Shown here: piece by piece, positions 25,211-32,890 of the stretch
How positions within the stretch are numbered: the stretch's first letter is position 1
Layout: the number at the start of each line of letters is the position of its first letter
NCBI GenBank assembly: GCA_964649095.1
Contig: CAZYPH010000002.1
Location: 1 to 53,568 of the forward strand
Reading direction: 5' to 3'
Length of the DNA stretch: 53,568 nt
From: CAZYPH01 sp964649095
GTDB lineage: Bacteria > Bdellovibrionota > UBA1018 > UBA923
Program-made: the position numbers and the translations under genes
The notes under the pieces: generated by a model
Database searches by the model: none
What the model was told of the DNA's origin: nothing
The model's input: the letters and a program-made list of their open reading frames with translations, nothing else

Positions 25211-25524
25211 TTTCCTTTTCGCCATTGATAATTTGATTGCTTGGGTATTCGTATGGAATGGCTGTCACGAACTAGAGCAGACACTCCAAGTTGGATGTCT
25301 CGTCTTGCTGTTATCTGAGAGGTGGTTGGTGCCAGGTGGTCTAGTTTGTTGCGTGCGGATACCACAACGTTTCCCTGTGCTTGTATTCGGGCCAGCATTG
25401 TTGAGGCCGCACGAACACCGCCAAACCACAAAGTAAGAGCTAGGCCCAACCAAATGATACATTCGATGAGGGCCTGCCCATGTTGTCTCTTAACCGGGAA
25501 ATAATCTTTACTAGTTGATCGCAT
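25207..25524 (-). CDS. TadE-like minor prepilin
   Basis: 105 aa. Short basic leader, then the class IVb prepilin site RQHG followed by QALIE and a hydrophobic helix (CIIWLGLALTLWFGGV). Gly at -1 and Glu at +5 are both present, as needed for prepilin peptidase processing. The C-terminal part is short and polar. Its start shares a base with the upstream Flp-like stop (TAATG) and its stop overlaps the next start (ATGA), so the cluster is translationally coupled. Likely inserted in the inner membrane and assembled in a Tad/Flp-type pilus or secretion apparatus. Confidence 0.75.
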   Translation of the reverse strand: MRSTSKDYFPVKRQHGQALIECIIWLGLALTLWFGGVRAASTMLARIQAQGNVVVSARNKLDHLAPTTSQITARRDIQLGVSALVRDSHSIRIPKQSNYQWRKGK

Positions 25525-25868
25525 TACAAATGACGTAAAATTTCTTGAGCCGCGCGTCGCGCGGTTGTGCGAACGGTATTGCGGCCTCCACCAGTAGATG
25601 ATGATTCACCATCATCGTTACTGTCGTTATCACTATCGTCGTCGTCATTTTGTTGCGCTCGAACTGTACGGTTGCGCAGCCCGCTCTGCACAGCCGAGTC
25701 AAACGAACGCGTGATTTGCACCATTCTAGATTTTACGCGACTACCAAGAAATTTTACCGTGCCCACACACACTACGGCGATAAGGGCTGTGAGCGCCAAG
25801 TATTCTATTAAGCCTTGACCGCGTTGAGATCTCTGAGTGCGAGGTGCTGTTAAAGTTTGAACTGGCAT
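25524..25868 (-). CDS. Flp-family pilin
   Basis: 114 aa. Leader ending RSQRG, then QGLIEYLALTALIAVVCV: the Gly at -1, Glu +5 and Tyr +6 signature of Flp pilins. Unlike ordinary Flp (~60 aa), it continues with a basic stretch and a very acidic Asp/Ser/Asn tract (QNDDDDSDNDSNDDGESSS) and an Arg-rich end. A good ribosome site (GGAG) precedes the ATG. First gene of a four-gene minus-strand cluster; the Tad assembly ATPase and platform genes are not in this window and must lie elsewhere. Confidence 0.8.
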   Translation of the reverse strand: MPVQTLTAPRTQRSQRGQGLIEYLALTALIAVVCVGTVKFLGSRVKSRMVQITRSFDSAVQSGLRNRTVRAQQNDDDDSDNDSNDDGESSSTGGGRNTVRTTARRAAQEILRHL

Positions 25869-25970
25869 ACTTTTTCTCCTACCCAGCCTGCACTATTCGA
25901 AAATTGTGCCAATTGTTGCGCTGCGTGCAATTAATTTGCCTATTACTGCGCAGCGTAAAGAAACTTCGCC

Positions 25971-25999
25971 TTGGAGCCTAAGATGACCGAATTTATACT
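25971..25999 (+). promoter_or_regulatory. Promoter of the SPOR gene, leaderless mRNA
   Basis: TTGGAG (25971-25976), 17-bp spacer, TATACT (25994-25999). The expected start of transcription is about 26006, one or two bases before the ATG at 26008, and no ribosome-binding site exists. An inverted repeat CGCTGCG/CGCAGCG (25919-25925, 25949-25955) lies just upstream. Confidence 0.5.
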
Positions 26000-26007
26000 G
26001 TTAGATA

Positions 26008-26829
26008 ATGAACACGAAATCAGACCTGGTTGTGTTTTCGCGAAAAGAAGTGGTGTTAATCACTCTGGTGGTTTTGGTCTTGTTGCTGCTGGCTTTTACC
26101 TTTGGTGTGAAGCTCGGTAAACATGTTGCTAAAGAAGACGTTGTTTTAGTCAAACCACTACAAGAGGAGCTTGCCAAAGAGATGCCCGCAACAACGACAT
26201 CGCCGGTCCCAGTCCATGAGGGTGACGCGGGTCATCATAACGGTGTGGGCGATGCGAGTAGTGCAGGCCACACTCCAACGCATGCGTCTAACCCAGAGGC
26301 GCCTCATGCCGCTGCTGATCATTCGTCCCACGACAATGTACCGAGCGAATCCCATGCTGACGCGCAAGCCAATGCAGATGCTAGTGCACACAGTGCGCCG
26401 GGGGCTCACGACGTAAGTGCCTCTGCGCATTCGACCCCGACTGTCGCTAAGTCAGAACCTCAGAGTACGCAGGCACTTGTTGCTGCGGCTTTAAAAGACA
26501 CTCAAGCCGCCTTTAAAAAACGTTCAGCACCCGCGCCATCGTCTAAGTCCGTAGAATATGCGTTGCCTAAAAATGCCGAAAAGTCGGCCCAAAAATTCAC
26601 GCTTCAAGCAGGCTCCCATCGCAGTGCTGCTGAGGCTAACGAACAAATTGTGGAATTGAAAAAGAATGGCTTTGAAGCCCACGTAATTGAAGCCCATGTC
26701 GCCGGAAAGGGCTTGTGGTACCGAGTAGGCGTCGGTAATTACACGACTCGTGAGCAGGCAGAGGCTGCGCTGCAAGAGCTCCGTCAGCGTCCCAATGCGC
26801 CTACATTGATTATTCAGCAAATGAAGTAG
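26008..26829 (+). CDS. SPOR-domain membrane protein with His-rich linker
   Basis: 273 aa. A single N-terminal membrane helix (VVLITLVVLVLLLLAFTFGV) is followed by a His/Ala/Ser-rich periplasmic linker (about residues 68-148, with many HxxxH spacings), then an Ala-rich stretch and a C-terminal SPOR domain (about 195-273, KFTLQAGSHRSAAEANEQI ... WYRVGVGNYTTREQAEAAL) that binds denuded peptidoglycan glycans. Such proteins (FtsN, DedD-like) act at septa or poles. The promoter geometry suggests a leaderless message. Divergent from the pilin cluster; followed by the cupin gene. Confidence 0.88.
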   Translation: MNTKSDLVVFSRKEVVLITLVVLVLLLLAFTFGVKLGKHVAKEDVVLVKPLQEELAKEMPATTTSPVPVHEGDAGHHNGVGDASSAGHTPTHASNPEAPHAAADHSSHDNVPSESHADAQANADASAHSAPGAHDVSASAHSTPTVAKSEPQSTQALVAAALKDTQAAFKKRSAPAPSSKSVEYALPKNAEKSAQKFTLQAGSHRSAAEANEQIVELKKNGFEAHVIEAHVAGKGLWYRVGVGNYTTREQAEAALQELRQRPNAPTLIIQQMK

Positions 26830-26880
26830 CCGAAATTTTGATAGATGACTTCTCTTTCTAACCTTATTAATCTTGAGGTT

Positions 26881-27249
26881 ATGAAGTCAGAGATCACGCG
26901 TGTTGAAAAACCTTGGGGCTACGAGTTGATTTTCGCAAAGACAAAAGACTACGTAGGCAAAATTCTACATATCAAGGCCGGTCAAAAACTTTCGTTGCAA
27001 TATCATAACGAAAAAGAGGAAACGATTTTCGTAGCGCGTGGGCATATCAAATTTGTGTTCGAACCCAAAAAAGGGGAACTCGTTGAAATTGATTTGCGTG
27101 AGGGCGAAGCCCATCACATTCCACCGAAACATACCCATCGTATGATCGCGGTTTTAGATTCTGATCTTTTTGAAGTCTCTACACCCCAATTGCAGGATGT
27201 TGTGCGTTTAGAAGATTCCTACGGCCGCATTCCGACATCAAACGCCTGA
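26881..27249 (+). CDS. Cupin, mannose-6-phosphate isomerase type II-like
   Basis: 122 aa from the ATG at 26881, which has TTGAGG just upstream; an ATG at 26845 is in frame but lacks one. Cupin fold matching the C-terminal isomerase domain of bifunctional ManC/AlgA: VEKPWGYELIF, LHIKAGQKLSLQYHNEKEE, HIPPKHTHRM. Metal-ligand His and Glu residues (H-x5-E and later His) are kept. It would interconvert fructose-6-P and mannose-6-P, feeding GDP-mannose synthesis with the next gene, 9 bp downstream. Confidence 0.85.
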   Translation: MKSEITRVEKPWGYELIFAKTKDYVGKILHIKAGQKLSLQYHNEKEETIFVARGHIKFVFEPKKGELVEIDLREGEAHHIPPKHTHRMIAVLDSDLFEVSTPQLQDVVRLEDSYGRIPTSNA

Positions 27250-27258
27250 AATAATCCG

Positions 27259-28311
27259 ATGAAACATATTTTAGTGATGGCTGGCGGCAGTGGTACTCGG
27301 TTTTGGCCCAAGTCTCGTGTGCAACGTCCGAAACAGCTTTTGCAATTATGGGATGATAAAACGCTTTTAGAGCACACTCTAGATCGTTTTCCTGAGTTGT
27401 GCCGCTCTGGTCAGGTTACGATTGTAACGACAGCGGCTTTAGAAAATAAGACCCGGGATATTATCACTAGAGCGCACCCTCAAGTTGAGGTTTTAGGTGA
27501 ACCCCAGGCACGCAATACCTTGGCGTGTATCCTTTGGGGCGTACTTGAAGTGGAACGTCGACACAAAAAAGACGATCTATCTAAAGTCACAGTAGTGGTT
27601 CTGCCTGCGGACCACTATATTGGCGATACAAAACAATTTTTATTGAGTATTAATACCGCCTGCGATTTGGCTCTGAAAGAACAGAGTGCGTTTGTCACTC
27701 TGGGTATTAAACCGAATCGGCCAGAGACTGGATTTGGTTATTTAGAGGTCGAGGATAGTCGAAGCGCGAGCACTCGTCTAAAACGCTTCGTCGAAAAGCC
27801 TGCCTTACAGCAGGCGAAAGATTACATCGCCTCTGGTGATTTTTTTTGGAACGCCGGGATGTTTGTTTTTACGGTTGAAGCAGCACTTAATGCCTTTAGA
27901 AAAATTATTCCAGAAGCCCTCGATCTTTTTCAGAATTCAAAACTATCAATAAAAGATATTTACGCTACTCTGCCTGAAGTTTTTTGTACGAGTTTTGATT
28001 ACGCTATTATGGAAAAGTGTGCGGCGCATAACATCCCTGTTTTTTGTGTGCCGACTGATTGTGGATGGAATGACGTTGGTTCTTTCACGGCTCTAGAAGA
28101 TATCGGCTGTGCAACGCAAGGTGATGTGTTTCAGCTAAAATCATCGGGTAACATCGTGCAAACGGATCATGGCGTTGTCGCCTTAGTGGGTGTGCAAGAT
28201 TTGATCGTAGTGCGTGACGGTGATGTGACGTTGGTGTGTGCCAAGAACGAAGCGCAAAATATTAAGGCGATCTTAGACCAGGTAAAAGCACAACACCCTA
28301 ATTTAGCTTAA
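27259..28311 (+). CDS. manC: Mannose-1-phosphate guanylyltransferase
   Basis: 350 aa. Makes GDP-mannose from GTP and mannose-1-phosphate. The nucleotidyltransferase signature AGGSGTRFWPKS is at residues 8-19, followed by RPKQLLQL; VVLPADHYI, FWNAGMFVF, RFVEKP and CGWNDVGSF are all typical of the family. It is the monofunctional type: the isomerase cupin domain, fused at the C-terminus in many ManC/AlgA proteins, is here a separate upstream gene. Product likely feeds the glycosyltransferases at 19-23 kb. Confidence 0.93.
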   Translation: MKHILVMAGGSGTRFWPKSRVQRPKQLLQLWDDKTLLEHTLDRFPELCRSGQVTIVTTAALENKTRDIITRAHPQVEVLGEPQARNTLACILWGVLEVERRHKKDDLSKVTVVVLPADHYIGDTKQFLLSINTACDLALKEQSAFVTLGIKPNRPETGFGYLEVEDSRSASTRLKRFVEKPALQQAKDYIASGDFFWNAGMFVFTVEAALNAFRKIIPEALDLFQNSKLSIKDIYATLPEVFCTSFDYAIMEKCAAHNIPVFCVPTDCGWNDVGSFTALEDIGCATQGDVFQLKSSGNIVQTDHGVVALVGVQDLIVVRDGDVTLVCAKNEAQNIKAILDQVKAQHPNLA

Positions 28312-28312
28312 G

Positions 28313-29377
28313 TTAAGCAGAACGTTTTTTGCGGTACTCGGCTCTCGTCAGCAACTCTCTATGATGACGATTGATCTTTCGAATGCCAGCTAAACAGCTT
28401 TCGAACTTGTAGTATTTTAAAAATAGATCTTTTTTGATGCCGAAAACATGCTGGTTGCGATGGCCTTGTTGTACCAATAGGCCAGTGGGTATGAGGCGGT
28501 CAATGATGTCGACGACTTCAACACTTAGGTGGGGTTGCAAATCGATGGCGCAGAATCCGGTATGATCGGAATGGGATTTTTCAACCACTTGCGAAATCGT
28601 TCGAAGTGAATCTAAAGACCTCAGTAGCTTGTCTTCTTCGTCCATTACATCTGTCTCGTGTGGGAGCGTCTTTTGAGGGGCGCTGCTATTTGTCACGTGT
28701 GTGAGAAGCTCATCTATAAATGCTAAGTCTTGAACAATCAGGTACTGATCGTGGGTAGGATTTGTCATGATTTTGCAATGCCCTAGCTCTTCAAGGGATT
28801 GGCACACCGAGAATATTTTAGATCGAGGTAGGTCAAAAATTTTTTCGCCAAAATTGAGCAACGCACTTAACGGAAATTCTGTTCCACCATCAGGGCTTTT
28901 ATAACCAAAGCGTGCCGCTGCAAGCAAAATTAAGCTCAATGATTTTTGATATTCATTATTTGATATATAAATATACAAAATGCGTTCGCCGACCGGCGTT
29001 TGTATGTAGGTGGCGGCGTTAGACTCTAAAAACTTAAGCCTATTATTGCTGTTACGTAAGCGCCCAGTAAGTGTTCTCAATAATGCGCCAATGTATTCAG
29101 GAACGTCGCCCATTTGTTTTTCTAAAGCCTGTCGTGAAATCTCTAATACAACGGTGTCGGTCAGAGCCTCAGCACTAGTCGAACGTGTAGCGCCATCTAA
29201 AAAACCTAGTTCACCGACGAGTTCACCACCCTGAAGTAACGCAATTTCAAAGGCGCCTTGTTGTTTGCGTTTAAACAAACGAATGGTGCCACTCTGAATG
29301 TAGAACATGGTTAGAGATTGGGAGTCTTCCTCGAACAGTAGTGTACCGCGCGGTACAATTCGCAAGTTAGCCGGCAT
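28313..29377 (-). CDS. Cyclic-nucleotide-binding domain protein
   Basis: 354 aa. The N-terminal ~115 residues are a CRP/FNR-type cNMP-binding beta-barrel: LLFEEDSQSLTMFYIQSGTIRLF, GELVGELGFLDGATRSTSAEA (the phosphate-binding cassette position), and then a long helix. The rest has winged-helix-like segments (FDLPRSKIFSVCQSLEELG about residue 200) and a C-terminal helical region. It is longer than classical CRP, so it may not be a simple DNA-binding regulator. Nucleotide specificity is not predictable. Converges with manC; one base between stops. Confidence 0.85.
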   Translation of the reverse strand: MPANLRIVPRGTLLFEEDSQSLTMFYIQSGTIRLFKRKQQGAFEIALLQGGELVGELGFLDGATRSTSAEALTDTVVLEISRQALEKQMGDVPEYIGALLRTLTGRLRNSNNRLKFLESNAATYIQTPVGERILYIYISNNEYQKSLSLILLAAARFGYKSPDGGTEFPLSALLNFGEKIFDLPRSKIFSVCQSLEELGHCKIMTNPTHDQYLIVQDLAFIDELLTHVTNSSAPQKTLPHETDVMDEEDKLLRSLDSLRTISQVVEKSHSDHTGFCAIDLQPHLSVEVVDIIDRLIPTGLLVQQGHRNQHVFGIKKDLFLKYYKFESCLAGIRKINRHHRELLTRAEYRKKRSA

Positions 29378-29450
29378 GGAGCGTACCTCAAGGTTTAAAT
29401 GCCATCCTGAGGAGCTTTTCGTATAAAACGGCTAAAGTATTAACGGGCAA

Positions 29451-31382
29451 TTATTGCCACATAAGAGCTAAACGATAAGTGATCCAGGCACCTACATATG
29501 CAAGTATTGTCATATATACAAATACAAATATGGGCCAACGCAGTGAATTGGTTTCACGTCGAATGACCGCTAACGTCGATATGCATTGGCAGGCATAAAC
29601 GTAAAAAATTAATAGTGCTAAGGCCCCCGCTAAACTAAAGGTGGGGTCGGCCTGTAGGTGTTCTTGCAGTGTTTCGTGTTCATTTGTGGGCGCGTCGTTT
29701 GATCCGGGTTCGTCGTCATCAACCGAATAGACTGTTGCTAGCGTAGATACCATTACTTCGCGTGCCATGAACGAGGTGATGAGTCCGATGCCAATCTTCC
29801 AGTTAAAACCCAGGGGAGCGATCGCAGGTTCGATGATTTTTCCCACTCGGCCGACAACGCTATATTCTAATTGTGGATTTGTCGTTGGGTCTGGTGTTTT
29901 TGGATAATTCGATAAAAACCACAAGCCCATGCTAACAGCCAAAATTACAGAGCCTGCCTTTTTAATGAATAGCCCTGCACGTTGAGATAATCCCAAGATC
30001 AAATTTTTTACCGAAGGCAACCGGTAATTCGGTAGTTCGAGAATTAGGTGAGACTCACCACCTTTTAAAACAGTGTGTTTTAGGATCAACGCAACAAGCA
30101 TGGCTGTGACAAATCCCAAAAAATACAATCCAAACAGCGTAAAACCCTGCATATTTACAAATCCCCATAATTGTTTGTGGGGAATAAATGCTCCAATCAA
30201 CAGCGTATAGACAGGCAGTCGCGCCGAACAGGTCATGAGCGGAGCAATTAGAATCGTTGTAAACCGATCTTGTTTAGATTCGATCGTGCGTGTGGCCATT
30301 ACACCAGGAATGGCACAGGCAAAAGAACTTAAGAGCGGAATAAAAGACTTTCCAGGTAATCCCATGCGGCGCATCAATAGATCTAAAATAAACGCTGCAC
30401 GGGCCATGTAACCCGAATCTTCGAGTAAAATGATAAACGTAAATAGAATCAGAATCTGTGGCAGAAAAATCAGCACCGACCCAACTCCACTGATCAGCCC
30501 ATCACAAACAAACGACTGCAATTGTGGATGGATATTCTGCAGCGTGGGACTCACCGCCGCTTGCAGAAAAGCAACACCAGCATCAATGAGATCCATAGGA
30601 TATTCGGCTAGAGAAAAGATCGCCTGAAAGATAAAACCAAAACACGCAAAAACAAAAAGAGGCCCCACTACGGGGTGTAAAAGCCAACGGTCAATTTTAC
30701 TCGAGTGGTCAAAAACCACACTAGTCTGCGAGGGTTTTGATACTACCGATTTGATCAAATCTTCTACCGTTTGGTAGCGCTTTAAAATGGCTTCCGAATT
30801 ACTAATATTAGCAATATCTAATATAGAATTCTTGTTTGGTGGCAAATTGGGCGATTCTGTCTTTAGTGTTTTGAACCATGTTAACAGACTCTCAACACCT
30901 ATCTTTTTCGACACAGAAATCAGAACAACGGGAATGCCAAGAAACTGCGCTAAGTGTTCGGTGTTAATTTCACGTTGTTGTGCGGCGAGAGCATCACTCA
31001 TCGTGAGGACTAAAATCGTGTTGTGCAATGTCTGCGAATCTAAAAGCAGACGCCGCGCCTCAATCACTTGCAGAATAAAGTACAGCTGTCGGTTTAGTTG
31101 TGTGGCATCGGCTATCAACAAAAATCCGTCGAGGTGATCGTTTATCGATGCGGCATTGAGGATTGTTTTTGCCGTTATCGATTCGTCGATTGTTCGGGCG
31201 TCTAGGCTGTACGCACCTGGTAGATCAATTAAAGTAATTTCGCGTTCGTTAGACTTAAAAAAACCCTCACGGCGCTCAACAGTAACACCAGCATAATTAC
31301 CTGTTTTTTGACGACTGCCGGTGAGAAAATTAAAAAGCGTTGTTTTGCCAGAGTTGGGGCAACCAATTAAACCTAATTTCAT
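29451..31382 (-). CDS. feoB: Ferrous iron transport protein B
   Basis: 643 aa. N-terminal G domain: G1 GCPNSGKT (residues 7-14), then TGNYAGVTVERREG (switch I/G2) and LIDLPGAYSLD (G3). Where most FeoB have N-M/K-x-D, the G4 position reads VLTMSDA, with Thr for Asn. The C-terminal membrane domain has the Gate motifs (SFACAIPGVMATRTI; ACQCISTLAVIRRETNS) typical of the permease. Imports Fe(II) across the inner membrane. Shorter than E. coli FeoB (773 aa). Overlaps feoA by four bases (ATGA). No feoC seen. Confidence 0.95.
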   Translation of the reverse strand: MKLGLIGCPNSGKTTLFNFLTGSRQKTGNYAGVTVERREGFFKSNEREITLIDLPGAYSLDARTIDESITAKTILNAASINDHLDGFLLIADATQLNRQLYFILQVIEARRLLLDSQTLHNTILVLTMSDALAAQQREINTEHLAQFLGIPVVLISVSKKIGVESLLTWFKTLKTESPNLPPNKNSILDIANISNSEAILKRYQTVEDLIKSVVSKPSQTSVVFDHSSKIDRWLLHPVVGPLFVFACFGFIFQAIFSLAEYPMDLIDAGVAFLQAAVSPTLQNIHPQLQSFVCDGLISGVGSVLIFLPQILILFTFIILLEDSGYMARAAFILDLLMRRMGLPGKSFIPLLSSFACAIPGVMATRTIESKQDRFTTILIAPLMTCSARLPVYTLLIGAFIPHKQLWGFVNMQGFTLFGLYFLGFVTAMLVALILKHTVLKGGESHLILELPNYRLPSVKNLILGLSQRAGLFIKKAGSVILAVSMGLWFLSNYPKTPDPTTNPQLEYSVVGRVGKIIEPAIAPLGFNWKIGIGLITSFMAREVMVSTLATVYSVDDDEPGSNDAPTNEHETLQEHLQADPTFSLAGALALLIFYVYACQCISTLAVIRRETNSLRWPIFVFVYMTILAYVGAWITYRLALMWQ

Positions 31383-31645
31383 ACACCGAGCGTTTCTACC
31401 AAAATGCGTTTGGCGTCTTTTGTGCGAAGGGCAAATAGAGAGTCTCGGCAGCGTACAGCTACGGTGCCATTTAGTGGGCCAAAGTGTTCTACCGAAATCG
31501 TAGCTCCTTTTATAAAACCTAACTCGTTGAGTCGTTGTTCAAAGGCCGCGATCGCTGGCGTGCTGCCAGTATCGGATTCGTCTGCAAAACCAACGATTAC
31601 GGCATGGCGATGCGGTTGAACGTCACAGATGGATTTTGACTTCAT
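31379..31645 (-). CDS. feoA: Ferrous iron transport protein A
   Basis: 88 aa. Small SH3-like cytoplasmic partner of FeoB: RLNELGFIKGATISVEHFGPL and VAVRCRDSLFALRTKDAKRIL follow the FeoA pattern (L-x-x-L-G-hydrophobic-x-x-G). It starts within the arsR-type gene's stop (ATGA overlap, 31642-31645) and ends in an ATGA overlap with feoB, so the three genes form one translationally coupled operon. Confidence 0.92.
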   Translation of the reverse strand: MKSKSICDVQPHRHAVIVGFADESDTGSTPAIAAFEQRLNELGFIKGATISVEHFGPLNGTVAVRCRDSLFALRTKDAKRILVETLGV

Positions 31646-32016
31646 AAATGGGCCACCAAGTCGTCTACGTGTTTTAGGCCTTCAGCCAAAAGTTGATTGA
31701 TGTGTTCATCATCTAAACTATAAGTATTTATACGGCCAACACGTGAGGTTTTTACTAATTTAAGATTTCGAAGTGTTCTTAAGTGGTGCGACACGGCTGG
31801 TTGACTCATGTTTAAAAAATCGGCCAATTCATTGACATGCATTTCGCGTTTCGTAAGCGCCCACACGATTTGCACACGCGAAGAATCACCTAGTGCCTGA
31901 AACGTTTCAGCCAGAAGAAAAAAAATATTCTTTTGTTTCATATCGCCCAATTCAATCAAGAGTTTGTTCGGCAATACTGGTTTAGTGTTCAGAGTGGATT
32001 TCGATTTTTTTTTCAT
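31642..32016 (-). CDS. ArsR/SmtB-family metal-responsive repressor
   Basis: 124 aa. Winged helix: residues ~38-95 with LADFLNMSQPAVSHHLRTLR as the recognition region. The C-terminal helix has D103-x-H105-x10-H116-x2-D119, the alpha-5 metal-site pattern of SmtB/CzrA/NmtR-type sensors; no Cys site (alpha-3N/ArsR type) is present. First gene of the feoAB operon (ATGA overlap with feoA). It probably represses its own operon when metal (Zn, Fe, Co or Ni) is bound or free; direction and metal are inference. Starting ATG at 32016 has no close ribosome site. Confidence 0.9.
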   Translation of the reverse strand: MKKKSKSTLNTKPVLPNKLLIELGDMKQKNIFFLLAETFQALGDSSRVQIVWALTKREMHVNELADFLNMSQPAVSHHLRTLRNLKLVKTSRVGRINTYSLDDEHINQLLAEGLKHVDDLVAHL

Positions 32017-32064
32017 AGATTAAGCTGCGAATGCCCCTCGATGAAAGGGTGTTTATTTAAATGC

Positions 32065-32080
32065 ATAAACATACGTTTAT
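32065..32080. promoter_or_regulatory. Candidate ArsR operator upstream of feoAB
   Basis: ATAAAC-ATAC-GTTTAT, perfect 6-bp arms with 4-bp spacing, 49 bp upstream of the arsR start. It resembles ArsR/SmtB 6-4-6 operators in layout and overlaps the -10 element and start of transcription. Confidence 0.6.
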
Positions 32081-32106
32081 ATATTAAAGCCCGCGTCGTC
32101 TGTCAA
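32078..32106 (-). promoter_or_regulatory. Sigma-70 promoter of the arsR-feoA-feoB operon
   Basis: On the minus strand: TTGACA (complement of 32101-32106), 17-bp spacer, TATATA (32078-32083). The -35 box is perfect consensus. The operator covers the -10 and start site, a classic repressor arrangement. Confidence 0.65.
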
Positions 32107-32188
32107 AGCTTTAGGCGGTGGTTTATAGAGTAGACGAATTTCTTAGCGATTGTACGCTGGCGCACTCGAGAATGCGGGGCCGCGCAAC

Positions 32189-32204
32189 TGGCACATTAGT
32201 TGCT
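32189..32204 (+). promoter_or_regulatory. Sigma-54 (RpoN) -24/-12 promoter
   Basis: TGGCAC-ATTAG-TTGCT: an exact match to TGGCAC-N5-TTGCW. Expected transcription start near 32215, just before the ribosome site AGGAG (32222-32226) of a 25-codon ORF. I did not locate an enhancer site. Confidence 0.72.
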
Positions 32205-32232
32205 CTAAGACCGCCCACGATAGGAGTGTTTT

Positions 32233-32310
32233 ATGCGTGTAGATTTTGAAGATATTTTTTGGTTGTCGGCGATAGTGTTAGCCATTGTAGCCGGCACGGC
32301 GATCCATTAA
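32233..32310 (+). CDS. Small membrane protein (25 aa)
   Basis: Short ORF: acidic N-terminus MRVDFEDIFW, then one hydrophobic helix (LSAIVLAIVAGTAIH). AGGAG sits 6 nt before the ATG and a perfect sigma-54 promoter motif lies ~44 nt upstream, which together argue for real translation. It fills the otherwise empty 306-bp gap between the arsR-type gene and the next ORF. It ends 12 bp before the converging gene at 32323. No recognised family; it could act as a membrane peptide regulator or complex subunit. Confidence 0.55.
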   Translation: MRVDFEDIFWLSAIVLAIVAGTAIH

Positions 32311-32322
32311 TCGTTCGTAAAT

Positions 32323-32781
32323 TTAGTCGTTTGTGAATTTGACGGTTGAGGCGCCACCCGCCTCGCCAATATCACCCGTCTTACCCGAGCGTTTAGCCGG
32401 TGAGCCCGAAAAACTTGGGGTGCTGTAGTCGGACGACGATGACGCTGGTTCTCGGTTCTTTTGGTCAGATGATGATGGATTCTTGTCTTTTACGAACGAT
32501 CTGTTTTTTGATGGTCTTGATTTTCTAAGTTTGTTTAGGGTTTCTAGTCTTTCTTTATCAAGGGCTTCCATCGCTGGGGCCCGTTCTTGCGAATAGATCT
32601 TACGAATCACGTCCGGGTCATTGGCATTGGGAAGGTTGCGTATCTTTTCGTAAGCCCTATTTTCAGCAGCCGCAATGTCACGTAGAGCGCTAGCAAATGC
32701 TGGTGCTTTTACTGTTAGAATCAAAACAGCAGTTAAAATGAAGATATAGTCCGGTTCAGAAAGTTTTTTAAGAACTCGCAT
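32323..32781 (-). CDS. Secreted Ser/Lys-rich protein of unknown function
   Basis: 152 aa from the ATG at 32781; a GTG at 32811 is possible. The start is followed by a hydrophobic signal-like segment (YIFILTAVLILTVKAPAFASA), then a helical polar part (ALRDIAAAENRAYEKIR) and a Ser/Lys/Pro-rich, probably disordered tail. No family recognised. It diverges from the Cys-rich protein gene at 32891 and converges with the small membrane ORF. Confidence 0.55.
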   Translation of the reverse strand: MRVLKKLSEPDYIFILTAVLILTVKAPAFASALRDIAAAENRAYEKIRNLPNANDPDVIRKIYSQERAPAMEALDKERLETLNKLRKSRPSKNRSFVKDKNPSSSDQKNREPASSSSDYSTPSFSGSPAKRSGKTGDIGEAGGASTVKFTND

Positions 32782-32890
32782 CTTGTTCTTTAGGTTACCC
32801 AATTTGTGCACAAATCAGAATTGGTCCCTGCACTACCAGCGGCAAAAGATGCCCATCGTTCTAAATATGAAAATATAGTTATATATAAGT

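Noticed and set aside
25893..25910. Possible sigma-54 promoter upstream of the Flp-like pilin (TGGCAC on the minus strand)
   Set aside because: The -12 half at the right spacing reads TCGA, not TTGC.
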